A stretch of DNA of 64,000 nucleotides, taken from contig NC_060955.1 in the NCBI RefSeq assembly GCF_910589235.1, forward strand, positions 9,204,497-9,268,496, given 5' to 3'. This DNA comes from Vespa crabro (taxonomy: Eukaryota; Arthropoda; Insecta; Hymenoptera; Vespidae). Made by a program: the position numbers and the translations under genes. Under the pieces are notes generated by a model, which was given only the letters and a program-made list of their open reading frames with translations, searched no databases and had not been told where the DNA came from. This document shows, piece by piece, positions 1-14,413 of this stretch (within the stretch, counting starts at the first letter, position 1; every line of letters starts with the position of its first letter).

Positions 1-334
1 TTCGGTGAAAAGTGAAAAAAAAATTCAATTGATTGAACCTCTTTCATCCTAATTCGTCGATTTTTATATAAATAGAAATTCCTTTTCTTATTGAAGATCA
101 GAGATCTCTGTGATCGTTAAATCGCTGGCTGAATTCGAGTGATGGGGGAAAGCAGTTAATAAAAGACAAAGATAAGAACATCATTAAAGAAATTTCAAAA
201 ACAAGATCGGAATATCTGAGAAGAATTTCCCGAATCAAATTTGAGTGGCTGATATCGTCAAGTGTTTTGCTCAATACTGTGAGCCAAACTTGATTACCTT
301 GCTTAAAGAGAGAAAAAGAGGAATAGAAAGAGAT
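1..334 (+). promoter_or_regulatory. Upstream region / 5' UTR of the Phactr gene with TATA-like box
   Basis: TATATAAA lies at 65-72 and an ATCAGAG initiator-like sequence at 97-103, about 30 bp downstream, a plausible arthropod core promoter. Sequence between there and the ATG at 335 has an in-frame TGA at 242 and would be 5' UTR. This rests only on motif spacing; an upstream exon outside the window is equally possible. Confidence 0.3.
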
Positions 335-539
335 ATGAGCGGAGTCGGTTTCTTAGCAGCCGTGAAGACGTTCACGCCGAGTGGTCGGAGACGAAGACGT
401 TGCGAAAAACAGCAAAAGGTTCTGGAACTTCCCACTGGATACGTGATGCAACCGGATGTCGTACCCACTTGGGACGCAGCACCTCCGATAACTCCACCTG
501 CGGCTTTTCTCCCGCCAGGATACAAGAAGGGTTTTCCAG
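335..539 (+). CDS. Phactr: Phactr coding exon 1 (putative first coding exon)
   Basis: Begins MSGVGFLAAVKTFTPSG, then a run of five arginines and a proline-rich stretch (APPITPPAAFLPPGYKKGFP). It ends one base into a codon at CCAG/GTGAGC and joins exon 2 to give GFPEPKKEKTEQ. The in-frame TGA at 242-244 and the lack of a pyrimidine-rich acceptor between it and the ATG favour this as an initiating exon. It could be one of several alternative first exons. Confidence 0.75.
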
Positions 540-1022
540 GTGAGCTTTTTTCTGAGCTTTCGGGAAAATGATGAGTGAAAGTGAAAATCATGAAAAAAAA
601 TAAAGAAAAGAGAACGATGATATATTCGTGATGGTTGTTAGAACAATCCTTTTTCATTTTTGTGTTCGATAATAATATTTTTTGTTTTTATTTATTTACC
701 GTCTACCTGCTGACGCCTTCGTTAGTTTGAAAGATCGACGAATGCGTTTATTTTATCTATTCAACAACAAAACGTTTTCTCTTTTTTCTACCTTCGACGA
801 TAATATTAATGTCCGATTCAGTAATCGACTTTTCCTTTCTTTGCTTTCCTTTTCTTCACTTTCCTATCTTCTTTCATCGTTTCTTGAGTTCTGGCCAATT
901 GTTTAACGAGGTTCTAAGATTTTAGGATCAGAAAAAGAAATTTAAAACAAGCAAATTACACATGTATTTATGTAGACGTCTGTATGTTTTAAGTGTAACA
1001 AAAAAGAAAACAGAAAAAAGAA

Positions 1023-1056
<34 letters not shown>

Positions 1057-1058
1057 GG

Positions 1059-1089
<31 letters not shown>

Positions 1090-1097
1090 GAGAGAGG

Positions 1098-1133
<36 letters not shown>

Positions 1134-2483
1134 GAGAATGTTTCGTTCTCTTTTAAAGCTTTTCTCAACTTCAACTTCTAGACGAAACAAAATACATAAG
1201 TCTTCATCACTCGCATACAATATTGTCAAGTAACTTGATGTTTTTATTTTTATCTTTTTTCTTTTTCTGTCTGTTTGAAATCGACCATATAAAAAAACGC
1301 GTTGAAAAATCGATCAGGAATAGAGGACGTATGAGAGCGTAGTTTGCGTATTTTAACGTGTTTGTAAAAAGATAAAAAAAAAGAGAGAAAGAAAAGTGGG
1401 CGTCAGAATTTCGTCTGCTGAGAGACGGAAAGGTATTCGGGATGTGATTTTCGTTGGTGTTTCCCTACCATAAAGTGTGAAATTCGATTGGAAATTTTCC
1501 GAGTACCTGAACAATCCGTTCGAAACGTCTCGTCGCGGAAAAGCTGTTCCGATGCACACACGGATTGAAATGCTGTTAACTTCTTGCTTGCTGTTATTTC
1601 TCTCACTCTTTCTTTCTCTCCCCCTTCCCTTTCTTTCTCTTATTTTCTATGTTTTGATAGCAAATTCCAAGTTCATCGTTGAAGTGATTCATTTTGTTTC
1701 TTTACTACAGACACATGGACCATTATAAAAAAAGAGAATCAATTAAGATTCATTTAAAAATGAATTCAATTAATATAGTATTCGAAGACTTGTTTAAGTT
1801 AAAATTACAAAATTATCGAACTACCTATTGTTGTTGATGAAATTTAATTTCCTAAAGTAAATTGTAGTTTTCATAGAAATTTGAAGATAATTTCTTAGTC
1901 TCGATCATTTGATGATCCGGTCGAGGTTATGTTGATTTTCTTTCGATTGCTATATTTTTTTGTTTCCAATATGCATAGATTATTAATATAATTCACGTTG
2001 ACTTGAGTCAACTCGAACTGACGAATCATTCGTAACTCACAGCAGTTACGCTACAGCACGTTCTTCGAATGACTTTATCTTTTTTTCTTTTGTTCTCGAT
2101 TTTTCCCCGAAATTTTGTTCTTGAATGTCGTTTTTTCGCCACGTTCTATCGATGCGAAAGAAAAGGGTTAAACGAGATTTTCTTGTGTAAAAGCCACGAG
2201 AAAAAGCCGATTATTCCGAATTATCTAGTTCGCTCATTATTCTATTCGTTTAGCAATGTAATAATAACTTTTATCGCTTATATTATTTTTTTTCATTAAA
2301 TTCTTTTTATCCATTCTAACCTCATTGCGATTATGAAGAACATTTTTTTTAACCTTTTATATGCTGTATAATATCATCTTGGCGATACCTGTTAGGTCAT
2401 AAGTGAAAATAATTCATTGCAATAATAATTGCAAATGAACGTAATTTTTTATTTAAATAAATAAAAACATTAACTAATTCAAA

Positions 2484-2531
<48 letters not shown>

Positions 2532-3053
2532 TGATTAATTAATTAATTTTAGTTCAAATTAGGATGCATATACACTTTTCGTATATACGACACAACGCGC
2601 CCAGTAATGTAAAGCACGTTAACATGCTTATGATTTTTAAAAGATTAATTTTTTCAAACTCTCTACAAATTTACTATCTTATTATAATAAATGGCTTATT
2701 CTTTTTATTATGCGATTTCAGAAATTGCAAAATATCTTCAAATCTGGAAAATTATAAAAAGGAATAAGAAATAAAATGTTAACAACTGAAGTCTTTTTCA
2801 ATATACTAATAGTTTGAGTATTTTGAGATCTTGGTAATATCGATAAATTGCTTAACGATACTGCTATCTTCTCATTTTTTTTTTTTTTTTTTTTTTTTTT
2901 AACTCTTATTCCGTTCGAATGAAAAACAGGAGTTTCACCGAGGGTGGTAGATAATTAACGAGCTTCGTATCCATACAAAAAACTACTATTATCGTAATTC
3001 AAACAACAATAGGAATTTTGATAATCTTTTTTTAACAAAAATTTAGAATTTTA

Positions 3054-3100
<47 letters not shown>

Positions 3101-4848
3101 TGGTATATTATTTATATTATATATATATTTATATTTATATATATATATTGCTATTGTATTATATTATACTTATATATATATTTATATTTATATGTGAAGA
3201 ATTTATCGTCTGATAGCCTTCTTCAATTAAGGTTACTATCATTGTCGATATTATAATACATTAGGTGGTTGCAAGTATACTTGGACATTCTTTCCAATTG
3301 AATTGATTTTTTTTTATAAACTTGATGAAGCGCTCTGAATTATTGAGTAAATATGGAGACATTAGTTTGTTTTATATGAAATGTATCAATAATTGAAAAA
3401 AGTGGTCTTTTTAAGTTTTATAAATATCTTTTGAAATCAGGGTGAAATACTAAGTATCACTCCGATGATGACTATTTTAAGGATCGTTATAAAAATGTTG
3501 ATAATGAAGATTTAATAGATATTTGAAAAAGTATACTTCGTTTTAAGATTGATCAATTTCGACATCATATATTTACGAAATATAAATATTCGTTTTAGAA
3601 ACGAACTCTTGATAAAAAATATAAAAAAGTCATCTTGTGTATTCTTTATTATTATTGATACTATAAAGAAACATTTTTTTTAATTCTTCACGTACTTCAT
3701 ATATTATATCAATTTCTCCATACTTATTCAACAATTCAGAGTACTCTGTTTAATTTAAATAAAAAAAAGGTGATTCGAACAAAGAGAGAAGGAGGGAGGA
3801 AATATATATGAAATACTCAATGATACAACGATATTTCATATTTTAATAAATCTAATTAAACATGACCGAGAGGCGAAACTAATTGTATTGTACTCTTTGA
3901 TTATCATTTGGGAATTTACGCTGTGCCTGTTTTTTGTCATGTCAAATTTTTAATTAATAACGATGAATATATAATAATAAAACCTAATACATATCTACTG
4001 TTTACAATCAACTGAATTTGTAACAATTATTGTTCAGAATGTGTGATATATATAAAAATGATCGAGGAAAAATTTTTGAAAATTTGCTGAATTGAATTTC
4101 TCGGCGCGTTGTCAATGATATATCGTACTGTTTCTTTTTACAAATGGTTAAATGATCAATTATAAATCTTTGCATTATGTTCAAAAAACAAAATGAATGA
4201 AGAAAAGTTCAGAACAATCGATCAGAATTTACAAAGGAAAGAATTAAAATCAGACGATGATTCTCCGTGATTTCTAAAATCCTCATTTGACTTATGTTTC
4301 AAATTCTAATAAAATTTACGTCGTTAACAATTAATATCAAGCATCGAAGTAATTTCCTGATATGTCCACAACATAATAAAAAACAATTAATCGTTTTGAT
4401 TTCCATTTCAAATAGAGTAACACTCTCTATTTAATACATGCAAAGTTCCGTGTTATGACTATTTAACAAGTCCGTTAATTTCTCCTTTTATGAATAGAGT
4501 CATACCTCAAAATTATTTCAATGAATTCTTTTTAGATTTTTTACTCTTCGATTTTGCAAATAATAGACGTCAGTCTATACAATAACGTTGATTAAACGAT
4601 AAAAAATTTGTCGACGTTTCGATTAGGTACAGAAGAAAATGGATTTTAATAAACTCGACGTTCTCAAAGTAACGCAACCTTTGAGACATTCTCCCTTTGA
4701 ATTCCTCTATTTCCTCCGAAAGAGACTTTCTAACGCGAGCTCGTATATAACTTCATCTATTTTATACAGCCACACATATATATACGCGAGTACAAGTTAC
4801 TGGCGCCTGTATTATAAATCAAACGCCGATATATTGGCTTCGTTAATA

Positions 4849-4922
<74 letters not shown>

Positions 4923-7900
4923 AAGAGAGAGAGAGAAGAGAGAGAATGAGAATGTTTTTTATACCGAGAAAAGGAAATGAATTCAAAACCTTTTTCGCCT
5001 GTCGAGCCTGCCCAATTCGAGACAAACAATTAACACTGACCTACTTTCGGAAATAAAATTTTTCTTTTTCTGTATCGTTTAACATCGCTTTAGTTTCTTT
5101 TGTTTCTTTTTTACTTTTACCTTTCTCTCGTTTTTTGTTTTTTCACTGTAGAAAAGTGGAATTTGTATCCTCCCAAATGTATTTTCATGTGCGAACCTTT
5201 TAACGGCATAGGTTTGAAAATAATAGCTATTTTGTGCATAAAGCCAGTTAGGGACAATAATAAACCACTATTGTCGTTGATTCGATACGAAGTACGCATA
5301 ATCAAGAATGATACATGAAACGTGTACATGTGCATCGCACATAATCGAGTAATCACCGATATCATTTTAAAGATCAGAATCTTTTTATCTCTACCTCTAT
5401 CTCACTGCTGATTTGATTATGTCGTGTTGTTACATTAATTACCTATGGCGTTGAGTTTGCATTATGAGCGCTTTAATAATGACGTTGATAACTCGAAAAG
5501 ATTTTGAGATTTTTACACACAATTGACCCATCGATTGCTTCCGTTTTCTTTATTTTATGAAAAATGAAAGGAAGGATAGAGAAAAAAAGAGAAAGTGATA
5601 TAAAATAAAATCTCGATTGCTCTTTTCTATAAGAAAAGTATATTGTTTATAATTCGAGGATGTAAGCCTCTTAAATCAATGCAACTTTCACCCGACTTCT
5701 CATTTTTCTACCTCTACGTGCTCATGAATATTATTGATGAAATTATTCTTAAGTTTTTCATTCCAATGAAATCTACGCACAAGAGAAATAAGGTGAGATC
5801 TAGGGAAAGATTCTTCAGAGATAATATAAACGTGCTTAGAGATGAGTTTCTGAAATCAAAGGATAAAAAATTACTTACGAAAAAAAGTTAGTTCTGAACT
5901 GGCATTTTTTTAAATTGTTCGGATTTGTTTTAAGAAGTTAATTTAAATTTATATATTTATTTTGTAACACTTTATTTGGACCACATACATATGTATACGT
6001 GTTTGTGTAAATGTGTATGATATTATACAAACAGAACTACACTATACATATAAATAACACATAGATATTACACTATATATATAAATAAGTATAAAATTGT
6101 ATTATACTTGTACTAAAACTGTAATGTACTATTCATTACACATACATATACACACACAACATAATATGCACTATACTATATAGAAGGTGTCCCGTTTATA
6201 TAGAAAAATTGGAATATCTCGTGAGGGACTGAATTTATTAAAGAAATTTTTGTACAGTTTTATTTAATATGAAGGGGCACATCATACGGTGCTAATATTT
6301 TTTACAAATCAAATGGTGGGGATAATTTCAAAGTCAAATTCATTTTTCTAAATATAACTATATTTTTATTTTTATAGTTCGATGGCATTTGTTAGGATGA
6401 ATTGAACTATGTGTCATATGAGATCATTTATTATTGTAAAATGTTATAATTTTAATTGTATAAATTTGCGAATTCTTAAGAAGAATAATCCTACATCACT
6501 AGTTGCTGGCTATTAGATTGCATAAACAGAAATCCGAACTTCATATCTCACATATCCATATATAATATTAGTCGAGAATCATTAGGGACAGCGATTTGTG
6601 TAAAAATGATTTTCTCGATTGGTTTTTTTCTTGCTAAAACAACGATTAAGAAATCGACAAACGAAATAACAACAATGAACGATCGAGCGCTTTTGTACTG
6701 TAGAATTCAAATTTTATACATACAAAACTATATATATATATATATATATATAGGTAGGTGTTTTTTCCTTTTTAACCAACGACCGATATAACTGGCCGAT
6801 CGATTTGTAAACGAGATGTGTTAGGGCGCATTCCGTCCAACGATGGGCCGAGCTTTCCACTCACTAAACCACTTTTAATTACGTCCAACGATTTCGTGGC
6901 TTGGTATACAAAAGTGAGTGTAAAATAGCGAAGTGGCCTGTTCGCGTGAAAAGCGAATGTTTGTCTTGTGCCTAACACAAATCGATACTTTGACGAAAAT
7001 GACAACAATCGAACTCAACTAAAATCTTGTTTCTTTTTCTTCGAATTCATCAAAAATGAAAAGAAATCGCCAAAAATATCAAATTATTGAGTCCATATGA
7101 AATTAATGTTTCAGTTACAACTAAAATATAAATAGTAGTCATTTTGCTAGAATTATATCATTATCTGTTTCTACATAAAAGATTATTTATTAAAATTTTT
7201 ATTTGAACTCAACTTATAAGTCATTTTCGATCTTTTATTTTAAAAATAAAACAGAAATAAATTCTCATTTTCTTTGATACGATGCTGCAAAATCTTGTTC
7301 TTTTTGAAATCACAGAACGCTTTTGATTATAAGAAAAATTTACGGAACATCAAGATACTAAAGTCATAAAACTAACAATAAAAATGCGTAAAAACATACC
7401 TTTTATTAAACATTATTGATTACATAACAGTAAAAAAGAAAACATTAACTATTAAATTATTAAGCTTTATCTTTAGATTATCCATTTTAGTTTTTAAATA
7501 TTTATTATATATAAAAATAAATCTGTGAATATAATATATTTAATTATAAAATATAAGACTAGATTATAAGATAAAAATATAAAAAAAATTGAATTAAATT
7601 TCATAGTTTCCTAGTCAATACGTCGTTTTCATAATTTTGTAACAAGTTCGTAGAACACCGTTTAAGAACTATTGCGATATTGTGTTCGATATTCAAAATA
7701 AAAGGAAGTTCAAAAGCTAACGAAATCGAGATTTAATCGAGAAGAGAGTACGCTCTTTAAGATACGAATTAAGTACTTAAATTTTGCCAAAGGATCAATA
7801 GACGTTCACAGACTAAGTGATATAGCTTGCTACATAATTCCATGGTGTTTGACTTTTCTCTGTTATGAGTAAACCATGGCGCTTGTGCCTTGAAAGTACA

Positions 7901-10900
7901 GCAAGTTTTCGACAACGAAGCAACAACTATGTCGATTAGGTTGGCGCTACTAATGAAATTGCATCGAAGTCCTTCCGATGTTTCCTAATGTGAGCAGATG
8001 GTGTAGGCAAATTAACAAACTCGCTTTATCTATACTTTTTTTGGCAATCATTTTCTTAGGAAATCTTTTGACAAATCCTATTGTATATGGAAAAAGGTCT
8101 CGTTGTGTAAAATCAACTTCTTGCAATTAACCTTAACTTTTTCTTTTCCTGTAAGTCTTTTTGTTTTATTAACACTTAACGGACAGGTCACGTAAATTTA
8201 CATTTTTCCATTCTGATTTTCTAAGACGGGCCTTATAGATTTACATTATATATTTACATTATAGATAACATTTCTTGAATTTTTATTATGCTGCATTAGT
8301 TTTTCATTTTTATGCGTATTGGATTTTTTCTTGTTACTATTAGTTGTAGTATTATCTGTCTGTTGGACCTACTGCGCAACTTTGCTTTTTAGGTAGTATT
8401 TTTTAGTAATTTTGTTATCGTGAAAATGACAAGCACGAAAGAGTCTTGTGTGGAAGATGCGGAACTTTGTGAGGAAATTTATGCAAATAAGTAAGTGATA
8501 ATGAATTAGAGAACTGTGATAAATAAAATGCTAATGAATCAGAGAACTATGATGAAAAAAGGGATATTCCTAGTGATGACAGTGAAATTAGAAAAAAATT
8601 GTGCGGAGGTTACTGTCTTCAGAAAGTGAATTTGGAAGTAGTGACTTGAATACAGGTGAGTGGGTATCTTGAGTGGGTAACAAACTAATGTCCTTAGAAC
8701 CTTTTCTTGGTACTTCTGATATACAAAACATACCTAGTAATGTAAAGTGTATTTTTCAGTACGTTGGATTATTTATACGAGACGATTTATTTGCAATGAT
8801 GGCAGAGCAAAGTAATTTGTATTATGAATAAAGCAAACACAAATATTAGTGCTCTTCTAAATCTAGAAAAATGACTGTTATTACAAGTGATGGAATGAAA
8901 AAATTTATGGGAATTATACTTTTGATAGGTCATACGGTGAAAAAGAACTTAAAAGATCATTGATCAATCGATCCTTTGGAAGAAATGTCTATTTTCTCAA
9001 AACTTATGAGCAGAGATCGATTTACGCAAATCTTGCAATTTTGGGATTTTAGTGATAACACATTCTTAAATGAAAACTCCCTCAGACTTTGTAAAATAGA
9101 ACCAATACAAAATTACTTTCTTGAAAGTTTAAAAGTATTTGTAAGCCAAATCAAGAGATTTCAATAGATGAAGGAATAATCCCGTGGAGAGAAAAACTTC
9201 GTTTTAAAACTTATAACCCTGTTAAACCCCACAAATACGGCCTACTTGTTAAAATGCTTTGTGAGAGTAAAACTAGTTATATAATTAATTTTGAAATTTA
9301 CTCAGATCAAGGAAAAACACTTGAGAATACCATATTTACTTTGCTGGATCCTAGATGTTTGTCATCAAGATAACTTATATATATATATATATACATTTGT
9401 GTCAAGATAACTTGTATAATAGTGTACATATAGCAAAACGCTTTCTTACAAGGAAAGTTAGAGTTTGTGGAACTATTCGTGCAAATCGCGGCCTTCCTTT
9501 AGAACTGAAAGGAAGATCTTAAAAAAGGAAGAATTTAAAAAGAGGTGAAAATATATATTTGCGAAAGGATGATATCTTGTTATAAATATGGAAAGATAAA
9601 AGGGAAGTTCATATGATATCCTCAATTCATGATACCAGCATGACAATTGTTGATAAAAAGACTAGAAATGGAAAAGATATTGTTAAACCAAATTGCATTA
9701 ACAACTATAATAAATATATAAAATGGGTAGATAGGGCCAATCAATATCTCTCACATATTGCGACATAATGAGAAAAAATAAAAAATGGTCGAAGAGAGTG
9801 ATCTTGTTTCTATTTACGAGGACAGTCCCAGAAGTACCCGACCTAACAAAGAAAACACAAAAAATTTTGAGAAAAATATCTTTATTTCTCTACATAGTCT
9901 CTTTTTAATTCGATACACTTTTTCCAGCGATATTTAATAGCTTCTCTTATAGAGAGAATCATCAAGCTCCTTAAAATAGCCATCAACTGCAGACTCCACC
10001 TCTTCATTGTTAGCAAATCTTTTACTACCGAGCCATTTCTTCAAGTTTTGAAACAGAAAATAATCCGAGAGAGCTAAATCTGGCGAATAGGGTGCGTGAG
10101 GAAGCAATACGAACTTTAACTCATTGATTTTGGCCATCGCGATAACGGATGTATGAACTGATGCGTTGTCTTGATGAAACAAAACTTTCTTTCTCGCAAA
10201 ATGCGGCCGTTTTTTTTTATTTCATCACTTAAATGTATACAGTGAAATAAGTTCGCATAATATTCGCCGTTGATTATTTTTCCTTTCTGAAGATAATCAA
10301 TGAAAATTATTCCACGCGCGTCCCAAAAAACTGACGCTATGATCTTGCCTGCAGATAGAACTGTCGTCGTCTTCTTTGGAGCCGATTCTCACCTTTCAGT
10401 CCATTGCTTTGACTGTTCCTTCGTCTCAGGTGTGAAGTGATGAATCCATGTTTCATCCATGGTTATGAATCAATGCAAAAACTCGACTTTATTGCTGTGA
10501 AAATTTGTCAAATACTCGATTGAAACATCCTCACAACACTGTTTTTATTCCATTATGAGTAATTGCGGCACTTATCTTACGCACAGCTTTCTCATGTTCA
10601 AATTTTCAGTCAATATACGATGTATACGCACTTTTTGAAATGTCTGTTAGCTTGCGCACTTTCAGTCGACGGTGATCCAATACTATTTTGTGGATTTTCT
10701 TCAACATTTCTGGCGTGGTCACCTCATTTGGATGTTTGTCTTAGCAGTTCGTTCGGCTTCGTTTAAATTCTGCCACCCGATATTTTACTATTGTAAACGA
10801 AGGAACAGGTTCCCCTAGAGTAGAATCTAGCTCCGCTTTGATATTGGTTGGACTGAGGCCTTTCAAATGAAAGTATTGTATCATATAACAATGACCAATT

Positions 10901-12312
10901 TTATCCATGTTTATAAATTCACTGAGAGCTATTCACTATTGATGGCTACCAAATAAATATTAAACAACTAAGTGTCGTCAAACTTCAAATTAAAGCTTTA
11001 TAAGGCTGGTACTTTCTTCTATAGTCATTCTTTTCAAACAACAACCGCTATCTATACATCAGGTCGAATACTTCTGGGACTACCCTCGTAATTGCGCTCT
11101 CTTCAATGCATTGGTAATTTACAAGAAGTTAAACAAAAACGTACATATAATTTACAATAAGTTTTTAAAAGAAGTAGCAAGGATCTGGGTTACCGATCAA
11201 CAAATAAATGATTCTGCTTCCGAAGAGACTGTTAATTATATTCAAATTCAACCAACTAGGAGGACTCCAAAAATAGATCCACCAGGTAGATTGTCGGGAA
11301 ACATGAAACAGCACATTCTTAAGCAAATTGTTGGGAAAGGAAAAAAAAAATATCCTCAAAAGCCTTGCAAAGTCTGTAGCTCAAAGAAAAAACAAGTGAA
11401 ACAAGATATATATGTCAATTCTGTAAGGTTCCAATTCACAAGAGTGAATGTTTTATAAAATATCACACTCGTAAGAAATACTAGATATGTAAATAAATAA
11501 CTTTATAAAATTTTATCAAATATAGTGTTGATTTAATAAAACTGCTTTAAAACCATACATGTTTATGTAATTCTCTTAAAAATGCCCGGAAATCGAGAAA
11601 GACAAAAAAAACAACCCGTCCGTTAAGTGTTAAACAACGTGTTAATATTTTTTGTAAAAAATATTTTAACTGAGATAGACTAGATAATAAATGTTAAGCA
11701 ACGTGTTAATATTTTTTGTAAAAGATATTTTAACTGAGATAGACTAGATAATTAGATAAAAATCCAATGATTTGAAACTTCCCTATGCTTTTTTCCTCTC
11801 TTTTATTTTAATTGTTTTTTTTTACTTTACATAAATATTCGAATGAAATCGTCGATTAATTCGATTTTATTTACGTTAATAGAGATATTATCTTTTCCCT
11901 CTTCTTCTACCGAAAATAAAAAACAATGAAAGTATCATTAAATATACAATAAAATCAAGTTATTTTTTGTTTACAATTTGTAAAATTGCTGAGATTCTAA
12001 GGATATAGTAATATATTCATATCCCTATAAAAACAATAACATCGATGGTGCATTATGTGTGCTGCAATTTTCGATCTTGCAAAATAAAAAAAAGAGAGAA
12101 CAAGTGCTATATATGCACTAGAAAAAAATCTGAAATTTTTTATAACGATATATCCATCACGTATGTAGATGCATATAAACAACACGATGATAAGTAAAAA
12201 CTATAGATTTGAGTTAAAGCATATTAATGTTCTTGATATGCTTTAATTTTGAGATTTCGAAAATTATATCAATTTCCTTCCATCAATGTATTTTCAAGCG
12301 ATCGACTAAGAG

Positions 12313-12390
<78 letters not shown>

Positions 12391-13966
12391 GCAAAACTTT
12401 TGTTCGATGTTACTGAAAAGAAATTGAGTAAATTCTTTGATTTTCTAATCTGTAAATGAAGAATCTTTAATAATCTCTTGAAAAATATACATTAACGTTT
12501 CTCAAGAGAATACTTTTATAGTGATAGAGATACCATAAATCAGAAATAAAAAAAAAATCTTACGAATTTTCTATCATTATCAAATCTCTTTTCAAATTTT
12601 TATGTTCAAATGCTAATGTATTCTTATAAAAAAAAATTAGAAAACGATAGACAGAAAGAGAGAAACACAATTAGAGTTTTGTATTATGACCACGTGATTA
12701 AGGTACCAGCGAACAGTGGTACCAACTTCGTCTTATCCGTTGGAAAATAATAACAGCGTTCGTTTGTTCCCGAACAAGCTCTGCCATAAATGTAGCTGAA
12801 ATGATTCGAATTAGCTAAGAGAAAAGGTAGAGAGAGTAGGAAAATAAAGATAGCAAAGGATTGGAGAAAGAAAGGAGAGGGAGAGGAGAGAGGCAGAGCC
12901 CAAAGCACTCTCGAAACTCGAGGAGGCACATAAACAATGTTTCTTCCGGATAACGTCACCGTTTATTACGTGCATTGTTTGTATCTTCTCTATATATTGC
13001 AGTAAAACTTTTGAATCTCAGTCATGGTTATCTTCTAATTACTATCTATCTGTCTTTCTAGATAAATCGTTAACTCTTCTCGAAAATCTGTAAAATGATC
13101 GTTTTACAAATTGAAGTCATTAATTTTTCAATGTATATTTTTTTCAGGGGAAGAAAAGAATTTATGATTATTATTAAATATATGTTTATATATAAAATAA
13201 AAAAATAGTAAACAAATTTATTAATAATATTATTATATAATTGTTTCTGTATAATTCATTATGAAATTACAGGAGAATTTTTTTTTTCTTTTGAGGAAAA
13301 TCCGTAACAGAACGCAAATAGATTTCCCATAATGTTTGTCAAGTTTCTATTTTGACAAAATAAGTATTTAATCTTCTTACATTATGTAACATTTTAAAGT
13401 ATTAACAAGACACATAATTTATTTCTCCTAATCCTTCTCCTTTTCGTTCCTCTTTCCTCTAAAATGAGTTAACCATCAAGGTTTCGGTATGTTAAAAAAA
13501 TATAAAGGTAGGCGAAGTCAAGCACAAAGTAAGGTTACACGTACTCAAACTCCCTCTTTATCTCTTTTTCATTCTGGTTTGTTCGAAGTATAAATCACAG
13601 ATGGATATCTTATGGATTACGACTACCACGGAATGTTTAGTACAATAGCGATGATTAATTTCTTATTTATAGTGTTCCATTAGTCTCAGCCGAATGAAAC
13701 ATTCATTAAGATATCCATACCGATTAACGCGAGAATAACAATGAGTGTATCCTTAATTTCTTCATGAAGTAATACAAGAGTATCATGGTGAAAATAGAAA
13801 GAAAGAAAAACACTATAAATCAAATGTGGCAATGAATTTTTCTACATGTTCTGTTTAGACAGGTTTATTTTACGAGTTGAACGATACAATTAGTAAATTG
13901 TACAACGTCGATCTTTTTTTTGCGATATTTTAAAGGGATGGTATTGTCATCGTCGAAGAGTATGAG

Positions 13967-14032
<66 letters not shown>

Positions 14033-14360
14033 GGAAGAAAAGAGATTGATGCCGTCGCATGGAAGAAGAGAGATCGACAACAACAGCATTGTTCGCTATT
14101 TCTATATTGCTCTCGGACTTTCATTCTCACGAGAATGCAACGTCATCGTATATAATGTTGATCCAAGCGAATGCCTTATGGCATTTGACGCATTCCTTAG
14201 GTATTCCCTTATGTTTTTTATTTATTTATTTTTATTATTATTTATTTCTTTCTTCAAACTACGTGTAAAAATATTATATATTTAATGAAAAAATAAAAAA
14301 TCGAAATACATTTCGTTTAATCAATTTTGGTTTTAGACTTATCAAATTCGTCCGTTCAAG

Positions 14361-14413
<53 letters not shown>

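Larger units (their letters stand above)
540..3240 (+). other. Intron 1, first part: no gene
   Basis: Intronic DNA after exon 1. It holds a GA tract (1021-1138), pyrimidine-rich patches, (TA)n tracts near 2489-2525 and 3056-3092, a poly-T at 2876-2900 and AT-rich sequence. Small open frames here are low-complexity and not supported as genes. Confidence 0.7.
3753..8168 (+). other. Intron 1, second part: no gene seen
   Basis: AT-rich intronic DNA. It includes a GA tract, a (TA)n run at 6729-6752 and a segment from about 6183 that begins GGTGTCCCG and looks like an unclassified interspersed repeat. The open frames around 4639-4980, 5643-5891 and 6606-6791 show no recognisable domain. Confidence 0.6.
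8426..11484 (+). pseudogene. piggyBac transposase pseudogene
   Basis: The family cuts and pastes at TTAA through a DDD catalytic core. Recognisable pieces in order: possible start at 8426 (MTSTKESCVEDAELCEEIYA, soon hitting a stop); SRDRFTQILQFWDFSDNTFL near 9003-9065; ISIDEGIIPWREKLRFKTYN and VKPHKYG with catalytic-core Asp near 9160-9240; DNLYNS near 9410; DRANQYLSHIAT near 9735; then, after the mariner, CALFNALVIYKKLNKN near 11093 and a Cys-rich tail (CKVC, CQFC). Several stops and frameshifts, one near 11405, and the mariner insertion make it non-functional. Confidence 0.88.
8173..11629 (+). mobile_element. piggyBac-family transposon, split by a nested mariner
   Basis: Bounded by TTAA at 8169-8172 and 11630-11633, the piggyBac target site. 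The ends are inverted repeats: left CACTTAACGGACAGG; reverse complement of the right end CACTTAACGGACGGG. Between them lies a degraded piggyBac transposase with its cysteine-rich tail. Without the 1.27-kb mariner and its TA duplication the element is about 2.2 kb, a normal size. It sits in intron 1 of the Phactr gene in the same orientation. Confidence 0.92.

Noticed and set aside
942..1229. Arg/Glu and Ser/Leu-rich open frames at GA tracts (also near 4639-5029, 13865-14130, 20851-21168, 22688-22873)
   Set aside because: They come from GA/CT microsatellites read in different frames; mirrored frames exist on the other strand and no gene model uses them.
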